From an uncultured Gammaproteobacteria bacterium (GTDB lineage Bacteria; Pseudomonadota; Gammaproteobacteria; Pseudomonadales; Porticoccaceae), in the NCBI GenBank assembly GCA_913058345.1, contig CAJXQR010000002.1, forward strand, positions 186,001-250,000: a stretch of 64,000 bases of DNA, in the 5' to 3' direction. Positions 26,872 through 36,228 of this stretch are shown piece after piece. Each line of letters starts with the position of its first letter. Position 1 is the first letter of the stretch. The notes under the pieces are model-generated. The model was not told where the DNA came from. It saw nothing but the letters and a program-made list of their open reading frames with translations, and did not search any database. The translations under genes were made by a program, and so were the position numbers.

Positions 26872-27094
26872 CCCCTATCGTTATTAAAAAAAACAGACCT
26901 CAGCAAAGGCTGGCTCGGCGTATTAAAGAGATTTTGCTTAAGCCTGGACGACGTTGGTCGTGCTAAAGCCTGTAGAATCACTAACAGCAGGTTCTTTAGG
27001 TAAGGCAAAAAGCAAGCTATTGCACCGCGTTTTGCCACCAGAGAACTAAAAAGTTGTGGTCACACAGGAAGACGTCAGAGGTGTTTTGGCAAAC

Positions 27095-27225
27095 CACCCT
27101 TACTATTTTCCGCCCCTAAAACAACGTTAGCATTAACCACAAATATGCTGCCCAAAACGGCGCCACCACCTACGTTATTATTAGTGCCAATAGACTCAAC
27201 GGGGTGTCATAACATAGTAAGGGTG
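27095..27225. repeat. 12-bp inverted-repeat arms enclosing about 107 bp
   Basis: CACCCTTACTAT at 27095–27106 is the exact reverse complement of ATAGTAAGGGTG at 27214–27225. The arms enclose a noncoding segment between ubiI and gcvT. It could be a small miniature element, the base of a structured RNA, or chance. No target-site duplication was identified. Confidence 0.45.
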
Positions 27226-27325
27226 TGATTAGACGATTAAAACCGGATCTGAGTCGCCTTCACTTTCATAAGGGTGAGGACAACAATCACCGCTAGTTAT
27301 CTGCCACTAGCGACGTACATTCCGC

Positions 27326-28642
27326 TTAAGCTAAACCCATCGCCTGACGAATGAGGCTATTTTTTAAAGGCACCAGGCGGTTTAATCCACTCATTCCAAT
27401 ATTACGCAATAAGCGCACAGGCAACTCCTCACGCTCAAATAAGCGCTTAAAGCTCTCCATGGCCGCCATCATGGCCAGGTTGTCGAGCTTGCGGCGCCGT
27501 TGATAACGCTTGAGGGTTTGCAGGTTACCGGGGTCAATGTCCTGTTCGAATGCTCGCGCGAGTTCTTCGGCAAGCACTCGCGCATCGCTAAAACCGAGAT
27601 TGACGCCCTGCCCGGCCAGCGGGTGAATGGTATGAGCGGCATCACCGATAAGAGCAACGCCTGACTGGACATAGTCCACCCCGTGACGCTGGGTTAATGG
27701 AAACTGCAGGCGCTCTGAAACCGACTCAATAACACCCAGTACACCTTCGCTGGTCATGGTCAGCTCGCGGCAAAACGCCTCTTTATCGAGGGCCACCAAG
27801 CGCTCCGCTTCCTCCGGTGTTTGCGACCAGACGATGGACACATAGCGAGCCTCATCGGGGCTTTCTTTTACTGAAGAACACAGGGGTAAGAAGGCCAGGG
27901 GGCCACTAGGTGTAAACCATTGGCGAGCAGTGAAACCGTGGGGTTTTTCAGTTTTTATAGTGGCCGTAATGGCAGTGTGCTTATAGCCCCAGGTACGCAG
28001 ATGAAAACCCATTTGTTCTCTGATTGGGGAATTAGCACCATCAGCAGCAACTACCAACGAGCTGCTCAGCTGCTCTCCGTCGCTTAAATTAACGGTGATG
28101 GTTTCTCCATCCCGACGTAATGATTCGACGGGGGCCGGACAGTACAAGTCAATATTGCTCTGCTCGGCAATACCGCTCAACAGGCTGGCCCGCAGTCGGC
28201 TCTTTTCGACAATATGCCCGAGATTAGCCCGTTGTACGTCGGCGGCATCAAACTCGATACAACCAGTGCCCTGCCCATCACGTACCGACATATGACCGTA
28301 AGGACAAGCCCTGTCAGCACAAGCTTGCCAAACGTTCAGGGTATCGAGCCATTGGCGAGACGCTTCCGTTAGCGCCACCACCTGTGGGTCAAACGTTGTT
28401 GCTGAGGCACTGGTCGGCAAGGAAATGGAATGGGCTTCAAGCAGGGCAACGTTACCGGCCTTTTGTTTTTTGTGATGGCCAGGCTTATTAGCGTAATGGC
28501 GCGCCATCCGCAAGGCAAAGGCGGCACCCACAAGACCGGCACCCACAACAATAATATCGTAGTGCTGTGGACCTGCGGCTCTTTCCTTTTTACCATATTT
28601 CAGGTTGCTCATAGCATCAGTACTCCCCAGAGTATTACTCAC
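27326..28642 (-). CDS. ubiI: FAD-dependent ubiquinone-biosynthesis hydroxylase, UbiI/VisC type
   Basis: A 438-residue flavoprotein monooxygenase of the UbiH/COQ6 family. It contains the FAD-binding YDIIVVGAGLVGAAFALRMA, the middle DG motif LVVAADGANSPIREQMG, and the GD motif VALIGDAAHTIHPLAGQGVNLG. In E. coli UbiI hydroxylates ring carbon C5 in ubiquinone synthesis. The assignment as UbiI rather than UbiF comes from its place after ubiH in the ubiH–ubiI–gcvT order. The start is GTG at 28642, overlapping the ubiH stop; an internal ATG at 28612 with GGGGAG upstream is an alternative. Confidence 0.9.
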   Translation of the reverse strand: MSNTLGSTDAMSNLKYGKKERAAGPQHYDIIVVGAGLVGAAFALRMARHYANKPGHHKKQKAGNVALLEAHSISLPTSASATTFDPQVVALTEASRQWLDTLNVWQACADRACPYGHMSVRDGQGTGCIEFDAADVQRANLGHIVEKSRLRASLLSGIAEQSNIDLYCPAPVESLRRDGETITVNLSDGEQLSSSLVVAADGANSPIREQMGFHLRTWGYKHTAITATIKTEKPHGFTARQWFTPSGPLAFLPLCSSVKESPDEARYVSIVWSQTPEEAERLVALDKEAFCRELTMTSEGVLGVIESVSERLQFPLTQRHGVDYVQSGVALIGDAAHTIHPLAGQGVNLGFSDARVLAEELARAFEQDIDPGNLQTLKRYQRRRKLDNLAMMAAMESFKRLFEREELPVRLLRNIGMSGLNRLVPLKNSLIRQAMGLA

Positions 28643-29846
28643 GTAAGCGCGCCCTCCGTGTCATGAGACCTGCACCCAAACGTGCGAAGCCGTGACGTAG
28701 AGGAGGCAATAAATCGAGAGTCACCAGGCCGAGGTTGCGTGCCGCCATCGCCATTTTTTCATGTCTACCAAATAGTTTCGGCAGCTTGTCACTGAGGGCC
28801 ACAGTACGACCCTGGTCATCTTTACGCAGCTTCGCATAGTGCTGCAACACCTTTAAATCACCGGGCCTCATGCCTTTTTCATAGGCATTCGATGACAGTT
28901 CGGTGAGTGTCGCCATATCGCGCACACTCAAATTAAAACCCTGCCCTGCTACCGGATGCATACTGTGTGCGGCGTTACCCAACAACAGCAAATGGCTGCG
29001 CACTTGTTCAGCGGCGATGATTTTTTTCACCGGGAAACACTGGCGATAATCGACCGTCAGCGCCACCCCTGCTCGATGACCTAACTGCTCGTTGAGGCTG
29101 GCGACAAAGTCTTCAGCCGCGATCGCTTGCATCTTCTCGGCCTGGTCAGCTGAAAGCGTCCAAACCAGTGACACTTTTTTTTCACCCTCACCCGGCAAGG
29201 GCAGTAGCGCAATCGCACCATCACCGGTAAAACGCTCGTGGGCCAGGCCTCCATGGGCCTCGGTCATGGTTAAAGTAGCGACCAGTGCCACACGTTGATA
29301 ATCATGGCTGCGATAATTAATACCCAGCCGCTGCGCTAAAGACCGGTGCTCACCACCGGCAAGAACCAGCAGATCCGCCAGATATTCGCCCTGATCAAGC
29401 CTCACGTTCATGCCGCCACGTTGCGGCTTAAGCTGCGGTGAAACAGAGGACTGAACACAGGTAATATTCGGAAATGCCGGGAGCGCTTGTGCAAAAACCT
29501 GAGCCAGATGTGCATTCTCAACAACATAACCGTAAGCTTCCAGCTGTTGTTCACCAGCATTGAGACTGGCAGAACCAAGATGCCCCCGATCAGAAACATC
29601 AATAGCCGTGATCGCTGCGGCATTCGCTTTCAAGTCAGACCAGAGACCCATAGTTTGCAGTACGTCGACAGTGCTCGCCGACAGGGCCGATGCACGATGA
29701 TCCGGCTCACTGAGCCTAGCTTGCGTGTCTATAAGCAGGATATTCCACTGACGTTGCTCACGGGCTAGCAGCAAAGCGAGACAGGCGCCACTTAAGCCAG
29801 CGCCGACAATGGCAAAGTGCCAATGTTGATTGATAACTCCACTCAT
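28635..29846 (-). CDS. ubiH: 2-octaprenyl-6-methoxyphenol hydroxylase UbiH
   Basis: A 403-residue flavin monooxygenase. The N-terminal dinucleotide fold reads FAIVGAGLSGACLALLLA, the middle motif ADLLVLAGGEHRSLAQRLG, and the GD motif LLLGNAAHSMHPVAGQGFNL. Here the usual GDAAH is GNAAH, a substitution typical of UbiH. It adds the C6 (E. coli numbering) hydroxyl in ubiquinone synthesis as part of the soluble Ubi complex. Its stop overlaps the ubiI start, and the pair follow pepP in the E. coli order, though here a chemoreceptor gene lies between pepP and ubiH. Confidence 0.92.
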   Translation of the reverse strand: MSGVINQHWHFAIVGAGLSGACLALLLAREQRQWNILLIDTQARLSEPDHRASALSASTVDVLQTMGLWSDLKANAAAITAIDVSDRGHLGSASLNAGEQQLEAYGYVVENAHLAQVFAQALPAFPNITCVQSSVSPQLKPQRGGMNVRLDQGEYLADLLVLAGGEHRSLAQRLGINYRSHDYQRVALVATLTMTEAHGGLAHERFTGDGAIALLPLPGEGEKKVSLVWTLSADQAEKMQAIAAEDFVASLNEQLGHRAGVALTVDYRQCFPVKKIIAAEQVRSHLLLLGNAAHSMHPVAGQGFNLSVRDMATLTELSSNAYEKGMRPGDLKVLQHYAKLRKDDQGRTVALSDKLPKLFGRHEKMAMAARNLGLVTLDLLPPLRHGFARLGAGLMTRRARLRE

Positions 29847-29947
29847 GGAAGTAGCTCGAAGGATTAATCAATTGAGGATTCGGGTGATAAGCGAAACTAT
29901 ACGCGGCGAGAACCTTCTCGTCGCCTAAATCTGTTGTTATTCATCAA

Positions 29948-29970
29948 ATAAAGGGGCCGTAGCCCCTTTG
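29948..29970 (-). terminator. Rho-independent terminator of the soluble MCP gene
   Basis: Read leftward, AAGGGGC–TACG–GCCCCTT forms a 7-bp GC-rich stem with a 4-nt loop, followed by TTTATTTG. It lies 52 bp after the MCP stop and upstream of ubiH, so it should separate the MCP transcript from ubiH. Confidence 0.75.
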
Positions 29971-29974
29971 TAAC

Positions 29975-30000
29975 TTACTTAAGTATCTAAGCTTAAGTAA
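29975..30000 (-). repeat. 9-bp inverted repeat just after the MCP stop
   Basis: TTACTTAAG (29975–29983) and CTTAAGTAA (29992–30000) are perfect complements around an 8-nt loop. It is an AT-rich hairpin between the MCP stop codon and the GC-rich terminator; it may protect the mRNA 3' end or be an operator. Confidence 0.6.
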
Positions 30001-30021
30001 TCTAACAAAGTAAGTATCGGG

Positions 30022-31182
30022 TCAGCCAGGCATGCCCTCTGCCCCAGCTTGAACTTGCTTTAGCTGAGACAAATTCTCTGTCGCCAAATTCAGGCCCGCT
30101 TCAATTAAACGACCCAGGCCTTCGACAGAACTATTGAGTTCTTCGGACGCTTCAGACGCAGTAGCATTCATCGTCTCAATCGCCACTGCGCTGTCACCGA
30201 CTTTACTAACGACCCCCACAATGCCCTGGCTTGCCTCATTCATTCTTTGAGAGATATCGCCAGTACTCATTGATTGCTGCTGCGCCGCTTCAGCGATGCC
30301 ACTAACAATTTCATTAACCTGGGTGATAACCGCACTGACCTCATCCATCGATACCAAACTGCCCTGTATAGCTTCGTGAATGATATCGATCTTCTGCTTA
30401 ATATCAGTATTCGCGACGTTAGTTTGGGCCGCTAACTCTTTCACTTCACTCGCAACGACGGCAAAACCCTGGCCTGCATCGCCGGCTCGGGCCGCCTCAA
30501 TAGTCGCGTTGAGTGCTAAAAGTTTCGTTTGATCAGACACTTCGCTAATCGTATTGGTGACTTTCATGATTTCTGCTGCCGCCGCTTCCAGACCCGCAAA
30601 CAGCCCCGAGGCTTCTTCGACATTGGTGACTGCCCGAGCTGTAATATCACAGGCCACCTGAGTTTTGGAGGCAATTTCGCTCGCCGCGACAGAAAGATCG
30701 CTAGCCGTCTGTGAGACGGCATTAACATTGTCCTGCGAGCTGTCGGCCTGTTGAGTAATATCGATAACTTGAGAAGACAACTCTTCCATTGCCTTAGCCA
30801 TAGTGCTTAGCTTTTTATTCAAGGCTCGCGCATTTTGTAACTCGGCCTCGCCTTCATTCTTAAAGGAGTCCACCAACTGCTGACCCTGAACCACGGCAGA
30901 GCTGAGATCCCCCTGCAAAGTTTCAATAAGGGCCGAGGTATTACTAGCAGAGTCGCGAAACTTTAAGCGAACCTTTTCAACCAGTTCAGCAAGCTCAGAG
31001 TCAGGCGTCAGTACAGATGCACTAAAGTCACCCACCGCAAGATTGCGCAACACCGCCATCGCTGCTGGGTCCGGCTCACTATGACTGACAGGCGGGGTCA
31101 TTGTGCTGATCTGGCCAACATCTGTTGCAGGTTTGCTATCGTCTTTGTTAGCCGTTTCATTTTTTTTATTGAACAAGGCCAT
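30022..31182 (-). CDS. Soluble methyl-accepting chemotaxis protein
   Basis: A 386-residue cytoplasmic chemoreceptor with no membrane span or signal peptide. The first 70 residues are polar and low in complexity, followed by a short conserved segment ([20 protein letters not shown]) and a long helical signalling domain. The CheA/CheW-binding hairpin tip reads [37 protein letters not shown] (about residues 225–260). It lies between pepP and ubiH, genes adjacent in E. coli, so it interrupts a conserved block. It should feed a CheA pathway encoded elsewhere. The ligand domain, if any, is unrecognised. A terminator follows. Confidence 0.88.
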   Translation of the reverse strand: MALFNKKNETANKDDSKPATDVGQISTMTPPVSHSEPDPAAMAVLRNLAVGDFSASVLTPDSELAELVEKVRLKFRDSASNTSALIETLQGDLSSAVVQGQQLVDSFKNEGEAELQNARALNKKLSTMAKAMEELSSQVIDITQQADSSQDNVNAVSQTASDLSVAASEIASKTQVACDITARAVTNVEEASGLFAGLEAAAAEIMKVTNTISEVSDQTKLLALNATIEAARAGDAGQGFAVVASEVKELAAQTNVANTDIKQKIDIIHEAIQGSLVSMDEVSAVITQVNEIVSGIAEAAQQQSMSTGDISQRMNEASQGIVGVVSKVGDSAVAIETMNATASEASEELNSSVEGLGRLIEAGLNLATENLSQLKQVQAGAEGMPG

Positions 31183-31349
31183 GATCGTTTAATCTCCGTA
31201 AATTGCGGCTGCCATTCTCCATTGTGGTCGTTTTGACCCAATCTCTGAGGCGAGAAACACCAAGACCAAAACAGTACTATTTCCTGATGATTTCCTCTCG
31301 CCGGGAACAAGCAATTGTGAATCAACTCACACAGAGGTTTGCGGAAATC

Positions 31350-32663
31350 TTAAGTAGCCATCAAAGCTTCAATTTCTGCCACGGTTTTAGGTACGCCTGC
31401 GGTCAACACTTCAGTACCCTTGCGCGTGATCGCTACGTCGTCTTCAATCCGCACGCCAATACCCCGCCACTCTTTGGCGACCTTGTTACAATCGGGAGCA
31501 ATATAAATGCCCGGCTCTATGGTCATTACCATGCCCGGTTCTAGTAAACGCCACTGGCCATCGACCTTGTAATCACCAACGTCATGAACATCCATGCCCA
31601 GCCAGTGACCAGCACGGTGCATATAAAATTCACTATATGCGCCAGCGGCAATTAACTGATCAACGTTGCCTTCGAGCAATCCCAGTGCAACCAGCCCCTC
31701 TGTAATAACTTGAACCGTCGCTTGATGGGGAGCGTCCCAGTGATTGCCTGCCTGCGCTGCTTCAATACCGGCTAACTGTGCTTTTAAAACAAGTTCATAA
31801 ATCGTTTTTTGCTCTGCACTAAAGCGCCCGTTCACCGGGAAAGTTCGAGTAATGTCCGCTGCGTAATGCTGGTATTCACAGCCGGCATCGATCAGCACTA
31901 AATCACCCGCTTTGAGAGGCTGATTATTTTCTACGTAATGCAATATACAAGCATTATCGCCACCCCCTACAATCGAGGTGTAGGCGGGAAAACTGGCCCC
32001 CTCCATAGCAAAGGTATACTCAATTTCGGCCTGTAACTGGTATTCATTAAGCCCAGGTTTAGCGGCACGCATGGCGCGGCAATGTGCCTCGGCGGAAATC
32101 TTCGCCGCTTTGCGCATTAACGTCAACTCAGCAGGTTTTTTAAACAAACGGTTTTCATGGAGCAGATGGTCAAGATCAACAAATTCACCTGGAGGAACGG
32201 CTCCGGTGCGCGCTTTCGCTCGAATACTATTCACCCACTCCATTAAACGCTGATCAAATTCTTTATCTTTGCCAATCGCAGAATAAACTTTACTTTTACC
32301 CTCTAGCAAACCGGGCAAAATATCGTCCATATCGGCAATCGGGAAAGCATCATCGGCACCATATTTCTCACAAGCACCCTCCGGTCCAGCGCGATAACCA
32401 TCCCACGTTTCTCGCTCGCGATCGCGCTCGCGACAGAATAATACACACTGCCCCTGTGTGCGGCCGGGGATTAACACCAGCACTGCTTCCGGCTCGGGAA
32501 AACCACACAGGTAATGGAAATCACTATCCTGACGGTAGGGGTAGAGCGTGTCCCGGCTGCGAGTACGTTCCGGCGCTGCTGGGACAATAGCGATGGAACC
32601 CTTGCCAATCATTGTCATCAATTCTTTGCGTCGACGGGCAAATTCATTACTGCTAATCATCAC
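31350..32663 (-). CDS. pepP: Xaa-Pro aminopeptidase
   Basis: A 437-residue cytosolic metallopeptidase that removes N-terminal residues preceding proline. It has the aminopeptidase P N-terminal domain (about 1–165: FARRRKELM..., YPYRQDSDFHYLCGFPEPEAVL) and the pita-bread catalytic domain. Metal ligands are visible in VLIDAGCEYQHYAADITRTFP (two Asp), HRAGHWLGMDVHDVGDY (His), TIEPGIYI (Glu) and GIGVRIEDDVAIT (Glu). Its position between the ygfB side and ubiH matches the E. coli ygfB–pepP–ubiH–ubiI operon, although chemoreceptor genes are inserted on both sides. Confidence 0.95.
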   Translation of the reverse strand: MMISSNEFARRRKELMTMIGKGSIAIVPAAPERTRSRDTLYPYRQDSDFHYLCGFPEPEAVLVLIPGRTQGQCVLFCRERDRERETWDGYRAGPEGACEKYGADDAFPIADMDDILPGLLEGKSKVYSAIGKDKEFDQRLMEWVNSIRAKARTGAVPPGEFVDLDHLLHENRLFKKPAELTLMRKAAKISAEAHCRAMRAAKPGLNEYQLQAEIEYTFAMEGASFPAYTSIVGGGDNACILHYVENNQPLKAGDLVLIDAGCEYQHYAADITRTFPVNGRFSAEQKTIYELVLKAQLAGIEAAQAGNHWDAPHQATVQVITEGLVALGLLEGNVDQLIAAGAYSEFYMHRAGHWLGMDVHDVGDYKVDGQWRLLEPGMVMTIEPGIYIAPDCNKVAKEWRGIGVRIEDDVAITRKGTEVLTAGVPKTVAEIEALMAT

Positions 32664-32883
32664 ATCCTCTTAGAATAAATAGTCGAACAAACACTTAAAT
32701 GGTAGATTTGGCACAGCATCTCATGCCTTGTGGTATTAGAGAACTAGCTTCACTGGATCACTCCGTTGCTACCCCAGCAGGATCTTCTCACGGAATTGTC
32801 CACCACCCAAGGGCAGCAGATCTGAACCGATAAGTTATCTTTCTGCTACCCTAATGCACTGATGAATTAATAGAGGCTCAATC

Positions 32884-33087
32884 GTGTCAACAACTGATCT
32901 ATATGATGAATTTGAACAAATGGTACGCGGAGAGATAATAACCATGTCTCGCGATGCGTTTCGCCAACGCTGCGATGAAGACGATAAATTTATCTATTTA
33001 AATATTGCACGCCAAATCGCGAAAAAAAACCGTTGCAAGCTGATTATTCAAGAAGAGACGCTGGAATTTATCTGCCCACCCCCGTGA
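32884..33087 (+). CDS. Small hypothetical protein, 67 residues
   Basis: A short rightward gene between divergent pepP and convergent MCP–PilZ. It starts at a GTG with AGAGG seven bases upstream. The protein is soluble and highly charged (MSTTDLYDEFEQMVRG... ending LIIQEETLEFICPPP), with no membrane span and two cysteines. I do not recognise a family. The good ribosome binding site and protein-like composition argue that it is real; its size and rare start leave some doubt. Confidence 0.6.
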   Translation: MSTTDLYDEFEQMVRGEIITMSRDAFRQRCDEDDKFIYLNIARQIAKKNRCKLIIQEETLEFICPPP

Positions 33088-33149
33088 AGGCTAAAGCGCT
33101 CATAGGAGAATAACAAAAGAATATTCGCGCCTAATACGCAGCCCCTAAT

Positions 33150-34706
33150 TTAGTTAAGTGAGTGGTGATCTTCAGCACGGAGTAACTCGTCACACAATAA
33201 TTCGTCAATCTCAGCATGTTGCTGGTCATTAAAATGAAGACGGACTATACCGTTTGCATTGCTCATCACGCGCCCCTTAATCGCAGCATGACCTGCCACG
33301 CGGAGACTCAGCTCATCTCTCTCTTGCACTGTCGCACGAACAGTAACAGCAGCACCCGTACGGCTAATATTGTGCAGACTGCCCAGGAAGGTGTTACCCA
33401 TGCTCTCAATTTCACAGGTCATCGTCGCTGCCGTTTCATAGCGTGTATTTTCACGTCGGTTAAAGGCCTCGTGATGTCTTAGATTGGTCAATATGGTGGC
33501 GACTTTACTCGATAAAGACTGAGTGGCCTCAGCAACACCACCAGACTCACCGGTAACCTGCTCAACTAACCGGCGACAGTCCCTGGTCTTTGTCGCCACA
33601 TCAACAATATTACCCGATGACTTTTGCGTGGCCTGAGCTGCTTCAAGAATGTTACGACCAATCTCTTGAGTAGCGATCAATTGTTTTTCAGCTGCGCTGG
33701 CAACTGTCTTTGAAATCTCACTCGATTCATGAATAGACAAACCAATTTTCTCAATAGCTGCGGCTGTTTCAACTGCCATCTGCTGAATACTGGTAATTTG
33801 TGTATCGACACGTCCCGTTGCATGAGCCGTCTGACTAGCGAGATCTTTCACTTCTGAAGCAACAACAGCAAAGCCCTTTCCAGCCTCTCCAGCTCGAGCC
33901 GCTTCAATAGTCGCATTAAGTGCCAGCAAATTCGTTTGTCCGGCAATCTCTTTTATGACATTAGCAATGCCACCGATCTCCTCCACCGCATTCGCGAGGG
34001 CATTGACAATGACTGTGCTTTTTTCGACCTCTCCCTTGGCATCAACCGTTGCCTTCAGTGAGTGTTCAGACTGTTGGGAGATTTCTTGTGCTGAAACTGA
34101 CATGCCTTCTACCGCTGTAGCGCAAGATTCGACATTACGAGTGGTATTATTTGATAGCTCAACAACTGTATTTGTCTGTTGTCCAACATCTTCCAGATTG
34201 GCCGACATCTCTTCTGTTTTAGCACGCATCGTTTTGCTACTGACCTGGACGAGATCAACCGCTGTTTTAACCTCGGATTCCAGGTTATCGGCAAGTTGAG
34301 ACATTTCTCCTTTCCGCTCGGCTTCAAACTCTGCCATACGAGTTTGCGTTGATCTTAGGTTTGTGGCCGCCCTGCGGTAATCGCCTAACACTCCACGCTC
34401 GATGTAACTCCGGTAAAACAGCCCTTTTGCAGCATGCGCCAAAGTGGCGTCCGATTCTCTGACAAAAGCATCTGCCAAGTCGAGCATCTTATTGACATGA
34501 GCCATGGTCGGGGAGAGGGCATCAAACTGATCCCAGTTGATTACTCGGGCACTTAAATCACCCCGCGCAGCTCTGGCGGTAACCTCATCTATTGCAGCAA
34601 ACGCTGTTTTATAGTGTGCAAGCTCTTTACGAAGCTGATCGACTTCATCGGATAAACTGCCAGCTTCTGTTGCCGCGGTCTTTGATTTTGCAAAGCGCTT
34701 AATCAT
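33150..34706 (-). CDS. Cytoplasmic chemoreceptor with C-terminal PilZ domain
   Basis: A 518-residue protein with no membrane helix. Residues 15–130 resemble a HAMP-like helical input region ([23 protein letters not shown]). A methyl-accepting signalling domain follows with the tip [37 protein letters not shown]. The C-terminus (about 425–510) is PilZ-like: [10 protein letters not shown] supplies the RxxxR c-di-GMP motif, and [12 protein letters not shown] fits the D/N-x-S-x-x-G motif. It therefore probably joins chemotaxis signalling to c-di-GMP. The start is the ATG at 34706, which has GAGG six bases upstream and overlaps the stop of the PAS gene by 4 bp (ATGA). Confidence 0.85.
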   Translation of the reverse strand: MIKRFAKSKTAATEAGSLSDEVDQLRKELAHYKTAFAAIDEVTARAARGDLSARVINWDQFDALSPTMAHVNKMLDLADAFVRESDATLAHAAKGLFYRSYIERGVLGDYRRAATNLRSTQTRMAEFEAERKGEMSQLADNLESEVKTAVDLVQVSSKTMRAKTEEMSANLEDVGQQTNTVVELSNNTTRNVESCATAVEGMSVSAQEISQQSEHSLKATVDAKGEVEKSTVIVNALANAVEEIGGIANVIKEIAGQTNLLALNATIEAARAGEAGKGFAVVASEVKDLASQTAHATGRVDTQITSIQQMAVETAAAIEKIGLSIHESSEISKTVASAAEKQLIATQEIGRNILEAAQATQKSSGNIVDVATKTRDCRRLVEQVTGESGGVAEATQSLSSKVATILTNLRHHEAFNRRENTRYETAATMTCEIESMGNTFLGSLHNISRTGAAVTVRATVQERDELSLRVAGHAAIKGRVMSNANGIVRLHFNDQQHAEIDELLCDELLRAEDHHSLN

Positions 34707-35239
34707 AAGGACCTCATCGTTGACCAAACGAACTCCGAGTAAGATTGCCCGGCGTTATCTAAAACCTGAGTTAATAAGCGGCCACTGGCCTTGATGCCCT
34801 CGTCAGAGTTTTGATGCTTGGCCTCTTCGTTGAGCAAGCTTTGGTAAAGTGTTGATATCTCCTCGACCCAAGGTCTATCAGGACATCGCCGGTTAGAGTG
34901 ATAACCATTGGGTATGCCGTGTTGGTCATAGCTCGGTGTCACATGCGCCAGCACCCAGTAATAGCGCCCTGTCTTTGAACGATTCTTGACATAGGCAAAG
35001 ATTTCTTCTTCCTGTTGCAGGGTATCCCACAACAATTTAAAGATAATTCGAGGCATATCTGGGTGACGAACAAGATTATGAGACTTGCCAACTATCTCAG
35101 CCGTTGTCGCTTCAGCCATACGGCAAAAAACATCATTAGCGTAAGTTATTCGACCACTTAGATCAGTTTTAGAAACAATAACTTCGTCAGTGTCGAACCT
35201 TAGCTCTTCATCAACAAGCGTGAGAGAAAAACCTGTCAT
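34703..35239 (-). CDS. PAS-domain sensor protein (Aer-like PAS, detached)
   Basis: A 178-residue soluble protein. Its PAS domain (about 15–120) closely follows the Aer aerotaxis pattern: [24 protein letters not shown], then [20 protein letters not shown] and [18 protein letters not shown]. In Aer this domain holds FAD and senses redox state. The C-terminal 50 residues are helical with no membrane span or MCP domain. Its stop overlaps the start of the MCP–PilZ gene, so input (PAS) and output (MCP) appear to be separate, co-translated proteins. FAD binding is inferred from family resemblance, not shown. Confidence 0.85.
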   Translation of the reverse strand: MTGFSLTLVDEELRFDTDEVIVSKTDLSGRITYANDVFCRMAEATTAEIVGKSHNLVRHPDMPRIIFKLLWDTLQQEEEIFAYVKNRSKTGRYYWVLAHVTPSYDQHGIPNGYHSNRRCPDRPWVEEISTLYQSLLNEEAKHQNSDEGIKASGRLLTQVLDNAGQSYSEFVWSTMRSL

Positions 35240-35410
35240 TTCTACATTCTCTGTTGGACCTATTTGTGTATCTGTTTGTGTCGACCATTAACACTGATTC
35301 TTTCTATTCATTAAACATGATCTGAATCTATAGTTACCTCTCAATCAGATTGCCAACTTCAAGAACGTGAACTAGCCCTTGTTTTTCCCTGATATTCATT
35401 CAATACAGGA

Positions 35411-35989
35411 TCAGTGTATTGTTTTACCTTCTGGGTCATTCATTTGCTTTATTTCAGTATAAATTAAGGTAACTGCAACGCGAACATATTCAACCAACTC
35501 AAAAAAATTGGCCTCATCTTGCTCATCGATAGAGCTGGTATAGGGGTCTAAATCATCATCGCCTGCGCCACTGTCGGCCATCGCGATAGCGGCAAGATCG
35601 CGCATCGCTTCCGACACATCAGCAGCCAGTGGCGCATCCCCTGACAGACCAGACTGTCCCAGACCAGAGAGATAGTTTTGGCACCAGAGGCTCAAAGTTT
35701 CAATACGTTCATGCAGGGAATCGTCATCATCGGGAAGAAGCAACTCGAAAACCGCATTTCCATTGTCCAGTTGCTCAGCTGTATCGTTATAAAGCTGAAG
35801 TACATCATTTTTAATGTCCGCCAAGTTACTCGCGCTGGCATCGAGCAGGTCTGCAGCGACCTCCAGAACTTTCTTGTCGGTAAACTGCTGGCCTCCGCTG
35901 AGCCGACCACACAACACAGCCTGTAATTCAGCAGGGTTTGCTGTTAGCCCAACAACGGAAAAAGCGCGGCAATAGTGTTCAAAATCCAT
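35411..35989 (-). CDS. ygfB: UPF0149 family protein (YgfB/YecA-like)
   Basis: A 192-residue acidic soluble protein beginning MDFEHYCRAFSVVGLTANPAELQ, with LCGRLSGG and FELLLPDDDDSLHERIETLSLWCQNYLSGLG, the standard UPF0149 core. Relatives such as Pseudomonas YgfB modulate transcription of specific genes, but the general function is unclear. I use the ATG at 35989; an upstream in-frame GTG at 36034 has no good site. It faces away from the zapB-like/zapA genes, as ygfB does in E. coli, which anchors the synteny on this side. Confidence 0.9.
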   Translation of the reverse strand: MDFEHYCRAFSVVGLTANPAELQAVLCGRLSGGQQFTDKKVLEVAADLLDASASNLADIKNDVLQLYNDTAEQLDNGNAVFELLLPDDDDSLHERIETLSLWCQNYLSGLGQSGLSGDAPLAADVSEAMRDLAAIAMADSGAGDDDLDPYTSSIDEQDEANFFELVEYVRVAVTLIYTEIKQMNDPEGKTIH

Positions 35990-36228
35990 CAGAAAAGGTT
36001 TCCTAAAAAGGCTTATTCTAGCACTTGAGGCCACGCAAACAGCTGACCTTTCTTTTCACTATTCTAGTGTAGGCATTTTTATCCACGAAAAATAACTGAA
36101 ACCACGGTAAGCGACTAATTCTCGAATCTACATTAAGATTATTGACCCATGCGCGCAATCGCAACTATAGTTAACCACGCTTTGCCCATGATTTAATCAC
36201 CAGAATTTAATGACCTGAAAAAACAGCT

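Larger units (their letters stand above)
26672..27325. other. Intergenic region, 654 bp, between ubiI and gcvT, with repeats
   Basis: This gap splits the ubiI–gcvT order. It contains a 17-bp tandem duplication (26838–26871) and 12-bp inverted-repeat arms (27095–27106 and 27214–27225). Short open frames occur on both strands, but none has a family resemblance or a convincing start. No glycine-riboswitch core was found. Confidence 0.5.

Noticed and set aside
26752-27003. Rightward 83-codon frame in the ubiI–gcvT gap
   Set aside because: It spans the 17-bp tandem duplication, lacks a good start signal and shows no recognisable domain.
26672-27325. Glycine riboswitch upstream of gcvT
   Set aside because: Looked for the conserved aptamer core on the minus strand and did not find it. 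A covariance search would be needed to exclude it fully.
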